64,000 bases of DNA from HKCCE3408 sp038530555 (GTDB taxonomy: Bacteria; Pseudomonadota; Alphaproteobacteria; Rhodobacterales; Rhodobacteraceae): positions 1 to 64,000 of the forward strand of contig JBCBCN010000003.1 of assembly GCA_038530555.1 (NCBI GenBank), in the 5' to 3' direction. A program made the translations under genes and the position numbers. Below are positions 42,162-50,633 of this stretch, one piece after another. The notes beneath the pieces are model-generated. The model saw nothing but the letters and a program-made list of their open reading frames with translations. It had not been told where the DNA came from and ran no database searches. The stretch's first letter is position 1, and each line of letters begins with the position of its first letter.

Positions 42162-42946
42162 GCGCTTGCCTCCAACTGATCCTTATTCTTCAGCCCCGTG
42201 CCCAGATAGGCCTCGATCACCTCTTCATTGGCCTTGATCTCATCGAGCGTGCCCTCGGCCAGAACCTTGCCCTCGGCCATGACGATCACCGGATCGCAAA
42301 GGCGGCCGATGAAATCCATGTCGTGCTCGATCACGCAAAAGGTATAACCACGCTCTTTGTTCAGGCGCCCTATGGCGTCGGCGATCGTGTTGAGAAGCGT
42401 GCGGTTCACCCCCGCGCCGACCTCATCGAGAAAGACGATCTTGGCATCGACCATCATCGTGCGGCCCAGCTCCAGAAGCTTTTTCTGCCCGCCCGAGATT
42501 GCGCCAGCCGGATGGTCGGCCAGGTGCGCGATGGTCAGGAAATCGAGCACTTCATCGGCACGGGCGGCGAGCGCGCGCTCCTCCTCGGCGATACGTTTGC
42601 GCCCGAACCACGTATTCCAAAGTGTCTCACCGCTTTGATCGCCGGGCACCATCATCAGGTTTTCGCGGCAGGTCATGGTGCTGAACTCATGGGCGATCTG
42701 GAAGGTGCGGAGCAAGCCCTGGGCGAATAGCGCATGGGGTTTGAGGCCGGTGATATCCGCGCCGTCCATCGTCACGCGGCCCGAGGTCGGCTCAAGCACA
42801 CCGGCGATGGCATTAAAAAGCGTGGTCTTGCCCGCGCCATTGGGCCCGATCAGCCCCGTGATGGAGCCGCCTTGTATGGTCAGGCTCGCGCCATCGACGG
42901 CATGAAACCCGCCGAAATGCTTGTGAAGGTCTTGAACCTCGATCAT
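42158..42946 (-). CDS. livG: ABC transporter ATPase LivG (second system)
   Basis: A 262-residue ATPase. Walker A is 'GPNGAGKTT', the signature 'ISGGQKKLLELGRTM', Walker B-like 'IVFLDEVGAGVN' (with V where P is usual in DEP), and the H-loop 'CVIEHDMDFIG'. The start chosen is the ATG complementary to 42944-42946, which overlaps the DUF1963 stop as ATGA; another ATG lies two codons upstream. It energises the LivHM permease with LivF. All catalytic residues look intact. Confidence 0.9.
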   Translation of the reverse strand: MIEVQDLHKHFGGFHAVDGASLTIQGGSITGLIGPNGAGKTTLFNAIAGVLEPTSGRVTMDGADITGLKPHALFAQGLLRTFQIAHEFSTMTCRENLMMVPGDQSGETLWNTWFGRKRIAEEERALAARADEVLDFLTIAHLADHPAGAISGGQKKLLELGRTMMVDAKIVFLDEVGAGVNRTLLNTIADAIGRLNKERGYTFCVIEHDMDFIGRLCDPVIVMAEGKVLAEGTLDEIKANEEVIEAYLGTGLKNKDQLEASA

Positions 42947-43803
42947 CTGCATTCCACCAAAGCGTAGGAGCCGTTCGGGCGCTGCATAACATGCACGGGG
43001 CCGCCTTCCCATGGGGAGGCGTCGAAATCCAGATAAATCCGTTTGTCCTCAATCGATTTCCCAAACCGCGTCGGGGCGAGGGGGTGTCCGGAATCGCGAA
43101 ACTGGTCATAGGGCTCGGGCAGGCGGTCGGGTGTTTCGGCGAGAAACATCATACCGCCGATTTGCAGGACTTGCCGCATGTCGGGTTCGGTCCCTCCAAA
43201 TCCAGGGCCATCGCCACCCCAATAGGGCGCACCGCCGAACTTGGTACTGAAGCGGACGTCAAAGCCCTTGGGATTGGCCTCGTCTTCTTCCATCGCAAAG
43301 AAAAGGTCGTCGTCGTAGAAAGCGAAGTGCAAATCTTCGGGCACACCATCATCGAAGGCGTCATAGCCGGTTACCCAGATCTCGGCAGCGACGCAGCGCG
43401 CGCGGGTTTGGGTTAATACATCACTGCGGTGTGTTGGCGGCGGCACGCGTTTGGTCAGGTCGTCCGGCAGGACGTGATCGCCATCGCGCCAAGGGAAGGG
43501 CGTAAGGCCCTGGCCAAGGTCACCCTCAGGCACCCAGAGAACTGCGTCATGGCCGGGCTCGCCGCTCAGGTTGTCGCATTCGCCCATCCACCGGCAGGCG
43601 AAGATATGAAGCGCGTGGCCTGACGGGCCATTAAGTCCCGGTGTGTTTGACGGCAATTGCGCCAGCAGCTGCAAGGCTTGACCGCAGCCGGTACAGCGCG
43701 GCCACAAATCGACGGGCAGACCCCACGGTAGACCGCCAAATTTTGGCCTGAGGGACATTTGCGGCCCGTCGGGCAGGCTGAGGCGCGGCAAAAAGGACTG
43801 CAT
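42943..43803 (-). CDS. DUF1963 protein inside Liv operon
   Basis: A 286-residue cytoplasmic protein of the DUF1963/YwqG type. The opening 'PKFGGLPWGLP' followed by 'PRCTGCGQALQLLAQL' is characteristic, as are 'DKRIYLDFDASPWEGGPVHV' and the acidic 'YDDDLFFAMEEDE'. The function of the family is unknown; some members are thought to be immunity or stress-related proteins. It sits between the binding-protein gene and LivG, overlapping LivG by 4 bases. It is not a known transporter component, so it is a passenger gene in the operon. Confidence 0.75.
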   Translation of the reverse strand: MQSFLPRLSLPDGPQMSLRPKFGGLPWGLPVDLWPRCTGCGQALQLLAQLPSNTPGLNGPSGHALHIFACRWMGECDNLSGEPGHDAVLWVPEGDLGQGLTPFPWRDGDHVLPDDLTKRVPPPTHRSDVLTQTRARCVAAEIWVTGYDAFDDGVPEDLHFAFYDDDLFFAMEEDEANPKGFDVRFSTKFGGAPYWGGDGPGFGGTEPDMRQVLQIGGMMFLAETPDRLPEPYDQFRDSGHPLAPTRFGKSIEDKRIYLDFDASPWEGGPVHVMQRPNGSYALVECR

Positions 43804-43810
43804 GGGGTCA

Positions 43811-43840
43811 AGAAAAGAGCGGCGCGATCATCCGCGCCGC
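43811..43840 (-). terminator. Terminator or attenuator after livK
   Basis: On the minus strand a perfect 8-bp stem GCGGCGCG/CGCGCCGC (plus coordinates 43833-43840 and 43819-43826) with a 6-base loop is followed by a T-rich TCTTTTCT. It lies between livK and the rest of the operon. Partial termination here would make more binding protein than transporter. Confidence 0.6.
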
Positions 43841-43863
43841 CCCCTTGTCAAAAGCCGTGACGA

Positions 43864-45060
43864 TCAGCGGAAGCCCGAGACCACCAGCTCACCGCCTTCG
43901 ATCTCGATCTCGCGGTAATTGCCCGCGCTTTCGCCGGGGCCGATCAGCTCGACCGCCGAGGCGCCGACATAGTCGATGTCCTCGCCCGCTGCGATCAGCT
44001 CGAGTGCGCGACCAAGCTCACCGGGCAGGATCTGCTCACCCGGGGCGTTGGCGACATTCATGATCTCGGCGGAATAATCCGCCGGGCTGCGCGAGCCGGC
44101 GGCCTGCATGGCCAGAAGGATCAACGCCGCGGCGTCATAGCTTTCGGCCGAAAACGGCGAGGTGCCGTCAAAGCCAGCCTCTTCGGCCATGCTCTGGAAG
44201 ATGCCCGCGCCTTCGCTGTCGGTGCCCGGGTTCTGGCCAAAGCTGCCGTCGATGTCGGCGCCGAAATTGTCCACCAGGGCCTGGCTGACCATGCCGTCGG
44301 GGAAGACGAACGTGTCGAACGCACCGGTGTCGAGCGCGGCCTGGATCACGCCGGATCCGCCCTGATCGACATAGCCTGCGACGACGAGCGCGTCTCCACC
44401 GGCCGCGGCCAGCGATCCGACCTCGGCCGAATAATCCGCGCGGCCGTCTTCATGGGCCGCCGACAGGGTCACCGTGCCCCCGGCCGCCTCGAAGGCCGCC
44501 TGGAACGCATCGGCCAGACCTTGGCCGTAGTCGTTGTTGGTATAGGTCAGCGCGACGGTGTCAAAGCCCCGCTCCATAATGATCTCGGCCATCACCACAC
44601 CTTGGCGCGCGTCAGATGGCGCGGTGCGGAAGAACAGACCGTTATCTTCTGCGGTCGAGAGGCCCGGCGAGGTGGCCGAGGGCGAGATCATCACCATGCC
44701 GTTGGGCACAGCCACGTTGGCCAGGATTGAGCCGGTCACGCCCGAGCAATCCGCGCCCATGATGCCGTGCACCCCGTCCGAGGTGATCAGACGCTCAGCC
44801 GCGGCTTGGGCGGCGGAGCTGTCGATGCAGGTCGAGTCCGCACGCACCGACGTGACCGAAGCGCCGTCAAACAGCATGCCGCTTTCGGTCACTTCCGACA
44901 TCGCCAGTTCGGCGCCGTCACCCATCGCGGGCGTGATCGATTCAATCGGGCCCGTAAAGCCGAGGATCACACCCAGCGTCACATCACCCTGGTGCCCGTC
45001 AGCGGCGGCCGCGCCGGTGAGCGCAAGCGTTGCCACAGAGGCCATCAGTACCTTTTTCAT
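43864..45060 (-). CDS. livK: Periplasmic binding protein of second Liv system (LivK type)
   Basis: A 398-residue receptor with the signal peptide 'MKKVLMASVATLALTGAAAA' before 'DGHQGDVTLGVILGFTGPIE'. Fold landmarks: 'SAAQAAAERLITSDGVHGIM', 'MVMISPSATSPGLSTAEDNG', 'VALTYTNNDYGQGLADAFQA' and 'PFSAESYDAAALILLAMQAA'. The strong resemblance of 'MISPSATSPGLS' to amino acid receptors suggests an amino acid or small amide ligand. It is the first gene of the operon, separated from the next by a terminator-like hairpin, which fits the usual excess of binding protein. Confidence 0.9.
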   Translation of the reverse strand: MKKVLMASVATLALTGAAAADGHQGDVTLGVILGFTGPIESITPAMGDGAELAMSEVTESGMLFDGASVTSVRADSTCIDSSAAQAAAERLITSDGVHGIMGADCSGVTGSILANVAVPNGMVMISPSATSPGLSTAEDNGLFFRTAPSDARQGVVMAEIIMERGFDTVALTYTNNDYGQGLADAFQAAFEAAGGTVTLSAAHEDGRADYSAEVGSLAAAGGDALVVAGYVDQGGSGVIQAALDTGAFDTFVFPDGMVSQALVDNFGADIDGSFGQNPGTDSEGAGIFQSMAEEAGFDGTSPFSAESYDAAALILLAMQAAGSRSPADYSAEIMNVANAPGEQILPGELGRALELIAAGEDIDYVGASAVELIGPGESAGNYREIEIEGGELVVSGFR

Positions 45061-45453
45061 TCCAATTCTCCCTGTTCATGGGACTTTTGCCCTTGGTGGC
45101 ATGGAGACTAGCCGCAGGTGGCAAAGAGGGAAAGGCCCATCGCGGGCTATGACCAAGCGGCGACCAAGCAGCACCTGGGCGATGCCCGCATTCTCGGCAC
45201 TCTGCCGACTGCGCAGGGCCCCAACCGAGAGCAGGCCCCGTTGCGCATGCGCATAGTTTTCAAAATGCCTGTGCTTTGTGCGACCCTCCCCGAGGAAGTC
45301 GCCCAGAAGAACGATTTTTGACATAGTTGGCCGTCATTTCCGGCCCCATCAGTTTAGAGATTCGTCCATCGGGCTCGCATAGCATTGAGAAGCGACAATG
45401 AAGCCGCTAGGGAGCGTCCCGAAAGCGGTTATTTTACGGTAAGGGGTGCAAAC
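45061..45453. other. Intergenic region, divergent promoters
   Basis: This 393-base stretch separates livK (minus) from the EPS dehydrogenase (plus). A weak -35-like TTGACA lies at 45318-45323 without a matching -10. An 82-codon minus-strand frame (45076-45324) shows no family features. I see no strong palindrome or RNA gene. Confidence 0.4.
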
Positions 45454-46548
45454 ATGCCCGAGAAAATCAAAATCGCGGTTGTCGGTTTGGGGAAAATGGG
45501 CCTGTCGCATTTCGCGATGGTGAACGCCCATCCGCTGGCCGATACGATTGCCTGCGATGGCTCGGGCTTTCTGGTCGATGTCCTGTCCAAGAACATCGAG
45601 ACGCCGATCCACAAGGATTTCGACACACTGTTGGACGAGCAAGAGCTCGACGCCGTCGTCATCGCCACGCCGTCAAAGTTCCATGCCGATATGGTGGAAA
45701 AGGCCCTGACGAAGGGCATCCATGTCTTTTGCGAAAAGCCCTTTTGCCTGGATTGGCAGGACAGTGCGCGGCTGACCCAATTGGCCGCAGAGAAGGGCCT
45801 GATCGCGCAGGTCGGCTATCATTACCGCTATGTGGGCGCGTTTCAGGAGATGAAGCGCCTGCTAGATGCGGGCGCGATCGGCACGGTGACCCATGTCCTT
45901 GCCGAGGCCTATGGGCCGGTCGTGTTACGGCCCAAGCGTGCCACCTGGCGCACCGATCAATCCCAGGGCGGCGGTTGTCTTTACGACTATGCCGCGCATC
46001 CCCTGAACCTGCTCAACTGGTATTTCGGCGCACCCAATAAGGTCTCGGGCTCGGTGCTGGGTCAGGTCTTCTCGGAAGGCACCGATGATGAGGTCTTTTC
46101 GACCTTGCAATGGGATGACGGGCCAACGGCGCAGCTGTCGGTCAATTGGTCCGATGAAAGCCACCGCAAGATGTCGACGAAGCTGTCGATGATCGGCACG
46201 AATGGCCGGCTTTATGCCGACCGGCAGGAATGCCAGCTGTTCCTGCGGGAGCCTGTGGCAGCCCTGCCCGGCTATGAAAAGGGCTGGACGGTGAAATACA
46301 CCACCGAGTTGACCGAGGACCGTTGGTTCTATCTTCGCGGTGAGGAATATTCGGCCCAGCTTGACGATTTCATCACTGCCGTCAGCGCGGGCAAAACAGC
46401 GGCGGACGAAAACAGCTTCGCGTCCGCCACCCAGACCGATCAGACCATCGCCATGGTCATCGAAAACGCCCAGACCGGCGAAACCGTCGGCGAGGCCTCG
46501 GCCCGCAAGGCCGTGGCGCCGAAAAAGCGCGGCTGGTTCGCCCGCTGA
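45454..46548 (+). CDS. Gfo/Idh/MocA family sugar-nucleotide-type oxidoreductase
   Basis: A 364-residue NAD(P)-dependent dehydrogenase starting at the ATG at 45454 behind AAGGGG. The Rossmann start is 'IAVVGLGKMGLSHFAMVNAH' (about residues 6-25), the conserved EKP is in 'IHVFCEKPFCLDWQDSARL', and the substrate region 'SQGGGCLYDYAAHPLNLLNW' has the usual Asp and His. It starts a three-gene plus-strand unit with a barrel-like protein and a TagA-type glycosyltransferase. It probably modifies a sugar precursor for the surface polysaccharide. The C-terminal basic tail 'KAVAPKKRGWFAR' is unusual. Confidence 0.88.
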   Translation: MPEKIKIAVVGLGKMGLSHFAMVNAHPLADTIACDGSGFLVDVLSKNIETPIHKDFDTLLDEQELDAVVIATPSKFHADMVEKALTKGIHVFCEKPFCLDWQDSARLTQLAAEKGLIAQVGYHYRYVGAFQEMKRLLDAGAIGTVTHVLAEAYGPVVLRPKRATWRTDQSQGGGCLYDYAAHPLNLLNWYFGAPNKVSGSVLGQVFSEGTDDEVFSTLQWDDGPTAQLSVNWSDESHRKMSTKLSMIGTNGRLYADRQECQLFLREPVAALPGYEKGWTVKYTTELTEDRWFYLRGEEYSAQLDDFITAVSAGKTAADENSFASATQTDQTIAMVIENAQTGETVGEASARKAVAPKKRGWFAR

Positions 46549-46559
46549 GGAGAAACGAC

Positions 46560-47432
46560 ATGGATAAACTGCTGTTCGGCGACAACCAATTCTTTGGCAT
46601 CAACCATATGTCGGAGGAAAAGGCGCGCGCCCAGATGATGCGCTTTCAAAAGCTCGACGCGATCATGGACGTGCTCGATATCGCCTATGACGAGGGCATC
46701 CGCACCTTCATGTGCACCACCCATGACCGGATCGCCGATGTCGCGGCGCGGGTGAAGGCGGACCCGGCACGCTATGGCGATTTTCAGTTCTACCCCTGCA
46801 TGCCCTACGCCCACAAATACGCCAATGCCGTCACCGAGCATGGCACGATGGGCGCGCTCAAGACCTTCATGCCACCCGATGGCATCCTGTCGACGGCCCT
46901 GTCCGGCGCCAAGGCCCTCGCCTCCAAGGAAATCGACGGCATGGCCAAAGTGCTAATCGATGTCGAAATGAAGATGTTCGAGGGCACCAAAACACCGGTG
47001 ATCTTCGTGCAGAACGTCTTTGCCGACCTGCTCTTGGGCATGGGCTATACCGGCGCGCTCAAGCTGTTCCACGACCATGTCAAAGAGCGCTACAACGCCG
47101 AGCCCGCCTTCATCACGATGAACATGCCGATGCTGCTCGAGGCGCTTGAGAAAGAGGGTATCGAGCGCCCGATCATCTGCGCGAATATCAACAAGATCGG
47201 CTTTCGCATGTCCGGCGGCTCCGACGCCTATCTCGACGCGCTCAAATCGGGCCGCGTGAGGGCGGTGGCGATGTCGGTCTATGCCTCGGGCGCCATTCCA
47301 GCCGATGAAGCTATCCACTGGATCTCGGAGCTGCCCGGCGTCGAAAGCATCGTCTTCGGCGCCTCCTCGGCGGGCAATATCCGGGGCACCAAGGCCCTGG
47401 TCGACAAATACATGGGGAGCGTCGCGGCATGA
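46560..47432 (+). CDS. Conserved barrel-like protein of polysaccharide locus
   Basis: A 290-residue soluble protein I do not recognise with certainty. The pattern of strands and helices, 'AYDEGIRTFMCTTHDRI', 'FITMNMPMLLEAL', 'RPIICANINKIGFRMSG' and the closing 'ELPGVESIVFGASSAGNIRG', resembles an aldo/keto reductase-like TIM barrel, but the usual catalytic Asp-Tyr-Lys-His set is not evident. It lies 11 bases after the dehydrogenase gene and its stop overlaps the glycosyltransferase start as ATGA, so it acts in the same pathway. It might act on the dehydrogenase product. Confidence 0.7.
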   Translation: MDKLLFGDNQFFGINHMSEEKARAQMMRFQKLDAIMDVLDIAYDEGIRTFMCTTHDRIADVAARVKADPARYGDFQFYPCMPYAHKYANAVTEHGTMGALKTFMPPDGILSTALSGAKALASKEIDGMAKVLIDVEMKMFEGTKTPVIFVQNVFADLLLGMGYTGALKLFHDHVKERYNAEPAFITMNMPMLLEALEKEGIERPIICANINKIGFRMSGGSDAYLDALKSGRVRAVAMSVYASGAIPADEAIHWISELPGVESIVFGASSAGNIRGTKALVDKYMGSVAA

Positions 47433-48238
47433 CCATGACGCAGCAAACGGGTGATGCGATGGCTCAGGAAAGCGCAGCGGATCTGACGGCCCGCAAAGTG
47501 CCGATGCTCAATGCCTGGGTGCATGACGTGTCGATGGACGATGTGGTCAAAAACTTCCGCCATGGCACAATGCTGACGCTGCATGTCGATATGATCATGA
47601 AGCTTCAGCAGGACCGGGAATTCTATGATCTGCTCGACAAGTTCGACGTGATCACCTGCGACAGCCAGATCATGTATTTCGCGACCAAATGGCTGGGCAC
47701 TCCGGTGCAGGAACGTGTTTCGGGCTCAGACTATTTCCCGAAATTCTACACCCATTACAAAGACGACCCGAGTGTGACGGTCTTTTTGCTCGGCGGAAAG
47801 CCCGGCATCGCGGAGCTTGCGGCCAAGAACGTCAACGAAAAGGTCGGGCGTGAGATGATCGTGGGCACCTATGCGCCGTCGTTCAATTTCGAAGAGGAAG
47901 AGGGTGAGATCGACCGTATGATTGAGGCCATCAATGCCTCGGGCGCCACTGTGGGCCTGGTGGGCCTAGGCGGTGGCCGTCAGGAAAAGTGGATCATGAA
48001 ATACCGGGATCGGATGCCCAATGTGACGCTCTGGCTGCCGCTGGGGGGAACGATCGACTATGAAAGCGGGACTTTCGACCGTCCGCCGTCCTGGATCACC
48101 GAAGGCGGGTTCGAGTGGCTCTATCGTCTGGTCAAAGAGCCGCGCGCGCGCTTCCACCGCTACGTCATCCACGAGCCGCCGTTCCTCTGGGCGATCCTCA
48201 AGCAAAAGCTCGGCTGGTACCGCGATCCGTTTGCCTAA
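47429..48238 (+). CDS. WecG/TagA/CpsF family glycosyltransferase
   Basis: A 269-residue GT26-type glycosyltransferase. 'HVDMIMKLQQDREFYDLLDK' and 'DVITCDSQIMYFATKWLGTP' cover the active-site region (the family's catalytic Asp lies here), 'TVFLLGGKPGIAELAAKNVN' the nucleotide-binding fold, and 'VGLVGLGGGRQEKWIMKYR' the acceptor part. Such enzymes add N-acetylmannosamine, mannosaminuronate or glucose to a lipid-linked acceptor at the inner membrane. The start overlaps the preceding stop as ATGA. It is the last gene of the plus-strand unit. Confidence 0.88.
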   Translation: MTMTQQTGDAMAQESAADLTARKVPMLNAWVHDVSMDDVVKNFRHGTMLTLHVDMIMKLQQDREFYDLLDKFDVITCDSQIMYFATKWLGTPVQERVSGSDYFPKFYTHYKDDPSVTVFLLGGKPGIAELAAKNVNEKVGREMIVGTYAPSFNFEEEEGEIDRMIEAINASGATVGLVGLGGGRQEKWIMKYRDRMPNVTLWLPLGGTIDYESGTFDRPPSWITEGGFEWLYRLVKEPRARFHRYVIHEPPFLWAILKQKLGWYRDPFA

Positions 48239-48247
48239 GTTGGGGAA

Positions 48248-49612
48248 TTAGCCGCGCTCGATCCGAGCCTGGATCTCCGCGAGCTTCTCGGTCAGCAGAT
48301 CCGTATCCCCGCGCGTCTCGACATTCAGGCGCAGGAGCGGCTCGGTGCTCGACATGCGCAGGTTGAAGCGCCAGGTGCCGAAATCCATCGACAGCCCGTC
48401 GAAATGATCGACGGCCACGGCCTCGGGCGCAAGCTCCGCCTCGATCGCCGCGGCCAGGGCTTTGGCACCCTCGACCCGAAAGTTGATCTCCCCGGAGGAC
48501 GGGAAATCAGCGCGCATATCGGACACCAAATCGCCCAGACCCGTCCCCGCCTGACCCATCGCGACAAGGACCATCATCCAGGGGATCATGCCGCTGTCGC
48601 AAAACATGAAATCGCGGAAATAGTGGTGCGCCGACATTTCACCGCCATAGACGGCATCGGCCTTGCGCATGGCCGCTTTGACCAGGGCGTGACCGGTGCG
48701 TGAAATCACCGCCGTGCCGCCCTTTTGGCCGACGACGGCTTGCGTGTTCCAGATCACGCGCGGGTCGTGGACAATGGCCGCTTCGGGCACACGGGCGAGC
48801 ATGGCGGCGGCGATCACGCCGACCATATATTCACCGGGCACGAAAGCCCCGTCCGCATCGAAAAAGAAACAGCGGTCGAAATCCCCATCCCAGGCCAGGC
48901 CCAGATCGGCGCCCGCCGCGCGGACGGCATCGGCTGTCACCGGCTGATTTTCCGGCAATAGCGGGTTCGGGATGCCGTTCGGGAAGCTGCTGTCGGGGTC
49001 GTGATGGAGGCGCGTGACCTGGATATCGGCGCCTTTGGCTATGAGCGCCTCGAGGATGGCGTCAAAGGTCGGCCCGGCGCAGCCATTGCCAGGATTGGCG
49101 ACCAAATGCACCGAGGGAAGGGCCGCGACATCAATCAGGCTTGTGACATGTTCCACGAAGGCGGGGCGGGTGTCGGTCTGCTGGACACTGCCAGCGTTTG
49201 TTGCCTTTGGTCCGAATTCGCTTGTCAGAGTAGCTTGCTCGAGCGCGCGAAAGGTCGCGTCATCCAGCGGCCGCGCGCCTGGCCCGACAAGCTTCATGCC
49301 GTTGTAATCGATGGGATTGTGCGAGGCGGTGACCATGATCCCCGCGCCCGCGCCCAGGTGATCGGTGGCGAAATAGACCTCCTCGGTGCCGCAAAGGCCG
49401 ATATCGCTGACCGCGACGCCGCCCTCGCTGAGGCCCCGCATCAGCGCGGCTTGCAGGGGGGCAGAGCTTTCCCGGATATCACGGCCCGTGACAACATGTG
49501 CGGGCTTGAGCTGATCGGCCACCGCCCGGCCCAGGCGATAGGCCAGGTCTTCATCCAGGTTATCGCCGACCCGTCCGCGGATGTCATAGGCCTTGAAGGG
49601 GCTATCAGTCAT
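48248..49612 (-). CDS. manB: Phosphomannomutase/phosphoglucomutase
   Basis: A 454-residue alpha-D-phosphohexomutase. The catalytic phosphoserine is in 'VTASHNPIDYNGMKLVG' (about residue 101), the metal loop is 'LGLAWDGDFDRCFFFDADG', and the sugar-specificity loop is 'VYGGEMSAHHYFRDF' (GEMSAH). The phosphate-binding 'LRMSSTEPLLRLNVE' is near the end. It interconverts 6- and 1-phosphates of mannose or glucose, feeding ManC (58466-59875) and the CDP-glucose branch. It follows galE by 22 bases on the same strand. Confidence 0.92.
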   Translation of the reverse strand: MTDSPFKAYDIRGRVGDNLDEDLAYRLGRAVADQLKPAHVVTGRDIRESSAPLQAALMRGLSEGGVAVSDIGLCGTEEVYFATDHLGAGAGIMVTASHNPIDYNGMKLVGPGARPLDDATFRALEQATLTSEFGPKATNAGSVQQTDTRPAFVEHVTSLIDVAALPSVHLVANPGNGCAGPTFDAILEALIAKGADIQVTRLHHDPDSSFPNGIPNPLLPENQPVTADAVRAAGADLGLAWDGDFDRCFFFDADGAFVPGEYMVGVIAAAMLARVPEAAIVHDPRVIWNTQAVVGQKGGTAVISRTGHALVKAAMRKADAVYGGEMSAHHYFRDFMFCDSGMIPWMMVLVAMGQAGTGLGDLVSDMRADFPSSGEINFRVEGAKALAAAIEAELAPEAVAVDHFDGLSMDFGTWRFNLRMSSTEPLLRLNVETRGDTDLLTEKLAEIQARIERG

Positions 49613-49634
49613 CGGGTGTTCCTCATCATCCCGC

Positions 49635-50633
49635 TCAGCGGGTGTTCCTCATCGTCCAGCGCCAGGAGCTGTCGCAGATCTCCTCGAGGCTCCGCTCGGT
49701 GCGAAAGCCCAGCACCTCTGCAGCCTTCGAGGTCTCGGCGCAATAGATCGGCACATCGCCGGGGCGGCGCTCCACGATCTTATGCGGCAGGTCCCGACCG
49801 ATGGCGCGGGAATAGGCCGCCACCATCTCAAGCACGCTATAACCTGTCCCGGTGCCAAGGTTCACGAGATGGCCCCTGCCCGTCTCAAAAAGTCGGTTCA
49901 GCGACAGCACATGCCCGCGCGCTAGGTCCTCGACATGGATATAATCCCGGATCGCCGTGCCATCGGGTGTGTCGTAATCATCGCCGAAGACCGAAAGCTC
50001 AGCCCGGTCGCCGCGCGCCACTTCGGCCATGATCGGCATCAGGTTTTCCACCCGGCCTTTGGGGTCCTCGCCAATGAGGCCCGAGGCATGGGTGCCCGCG
50101 GGGTTGAAATACCGCAGAACGCCAATCGCCCAGTTCGGCCCCAGCATTTCGAGCATTTGCTCGGAGATGATCTTGGTCGCGCCATAGGGGTTCACGGCGC
50201 GACGCTCGGCCGTCTCTTCGGTCGGACTTTTGTCGGGCTCGCCATAGACCGTGGCGGAGGAGGAAAAGACCAGCTTCCAGCAGCCCGCTTCATCCATCGC
50301 CGTCAGAAGGCTGGTCAGCCCGCCGATATTGACGCGGAAATATTCCAGCGGATTTTCCACGCTTTCGGCGACGGATTTGAGCGCCGCGAAATGCACGACG
50401 GCGTCAAAGGAATGCGTGGCAAAGGCCTCGGCCAGAAGCGCACCATCGCGGATATCACCTAGGATCACAGGCACCTCGGCACCGGTGATCTGTGCGAGGC
50501 GCGCGGGCACCTCGTCTTGGGCATTGGCGAAATTGTCGAGGATCACAGGCGCGTAGCCCGCCTCGATCAGCGCAAGATAGGTGTGCGAGCCGATATAGCC
50601 CGCGCCACCGGTCAGAAGGACCCGTTTGCCCAT
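49635..50633 (-). CDS. galE: UDP-glucose 4-epimerase
   Basis: A 332-residue short-chain dehydrogenase-fold epimerase. 'LLTGGAGYIGSHTYLALIEA' binds NAD, 'VFSSSATVYGEPDKSPTEE' carries the catalytic Ser, and 'NPYGATKIISEQML' the Tyr and Lys. 'AIGVLRYFNPAGTHASGLIG' and 'GDDYDTPDGTAIRDYIHVED' are diagnostic of GalE. It makes UDP-galactose for the polysaccharide. It starts directly after the acyltransferase stop and precedes the phosphomannomutase. Confidence 0.93.
   Translation of the reverse strand: MGKRVLLTGGAGYIGSHTYLALIEAGYAPVILDNFANAQDEVPARLAQITGAEVPVILGDIRDGALLAEAFATHSFDAVVHFAALKSVAESVENPLEYFRVNIGGLTSLLTAMDEAGCWKLVFSSSATVYGEPDKSPTEETAERRAVNPYGATKIISEQMLEMLGPNWAIGVLRYFNPAGTHASGLIGEDPKGRVENLMPIMAEVARGDRAELSVFGDDYDTPDGTAIRDYIHVEDLARGHVLSLNRLFETGRGHLVNLGTGTGYSVLEMVAAYSRAIGRDLPHKIVERRPGDVPIYCAETSKAAEVLGFRTERSLEEICDSSWRWTMRNTR

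Noticed and set aside
45076..45324. 82-codon minus-strand frame in the livK upstream gap
   Set aside because: No recognisable pattern and no ribosome site; more likely promoter DNA.
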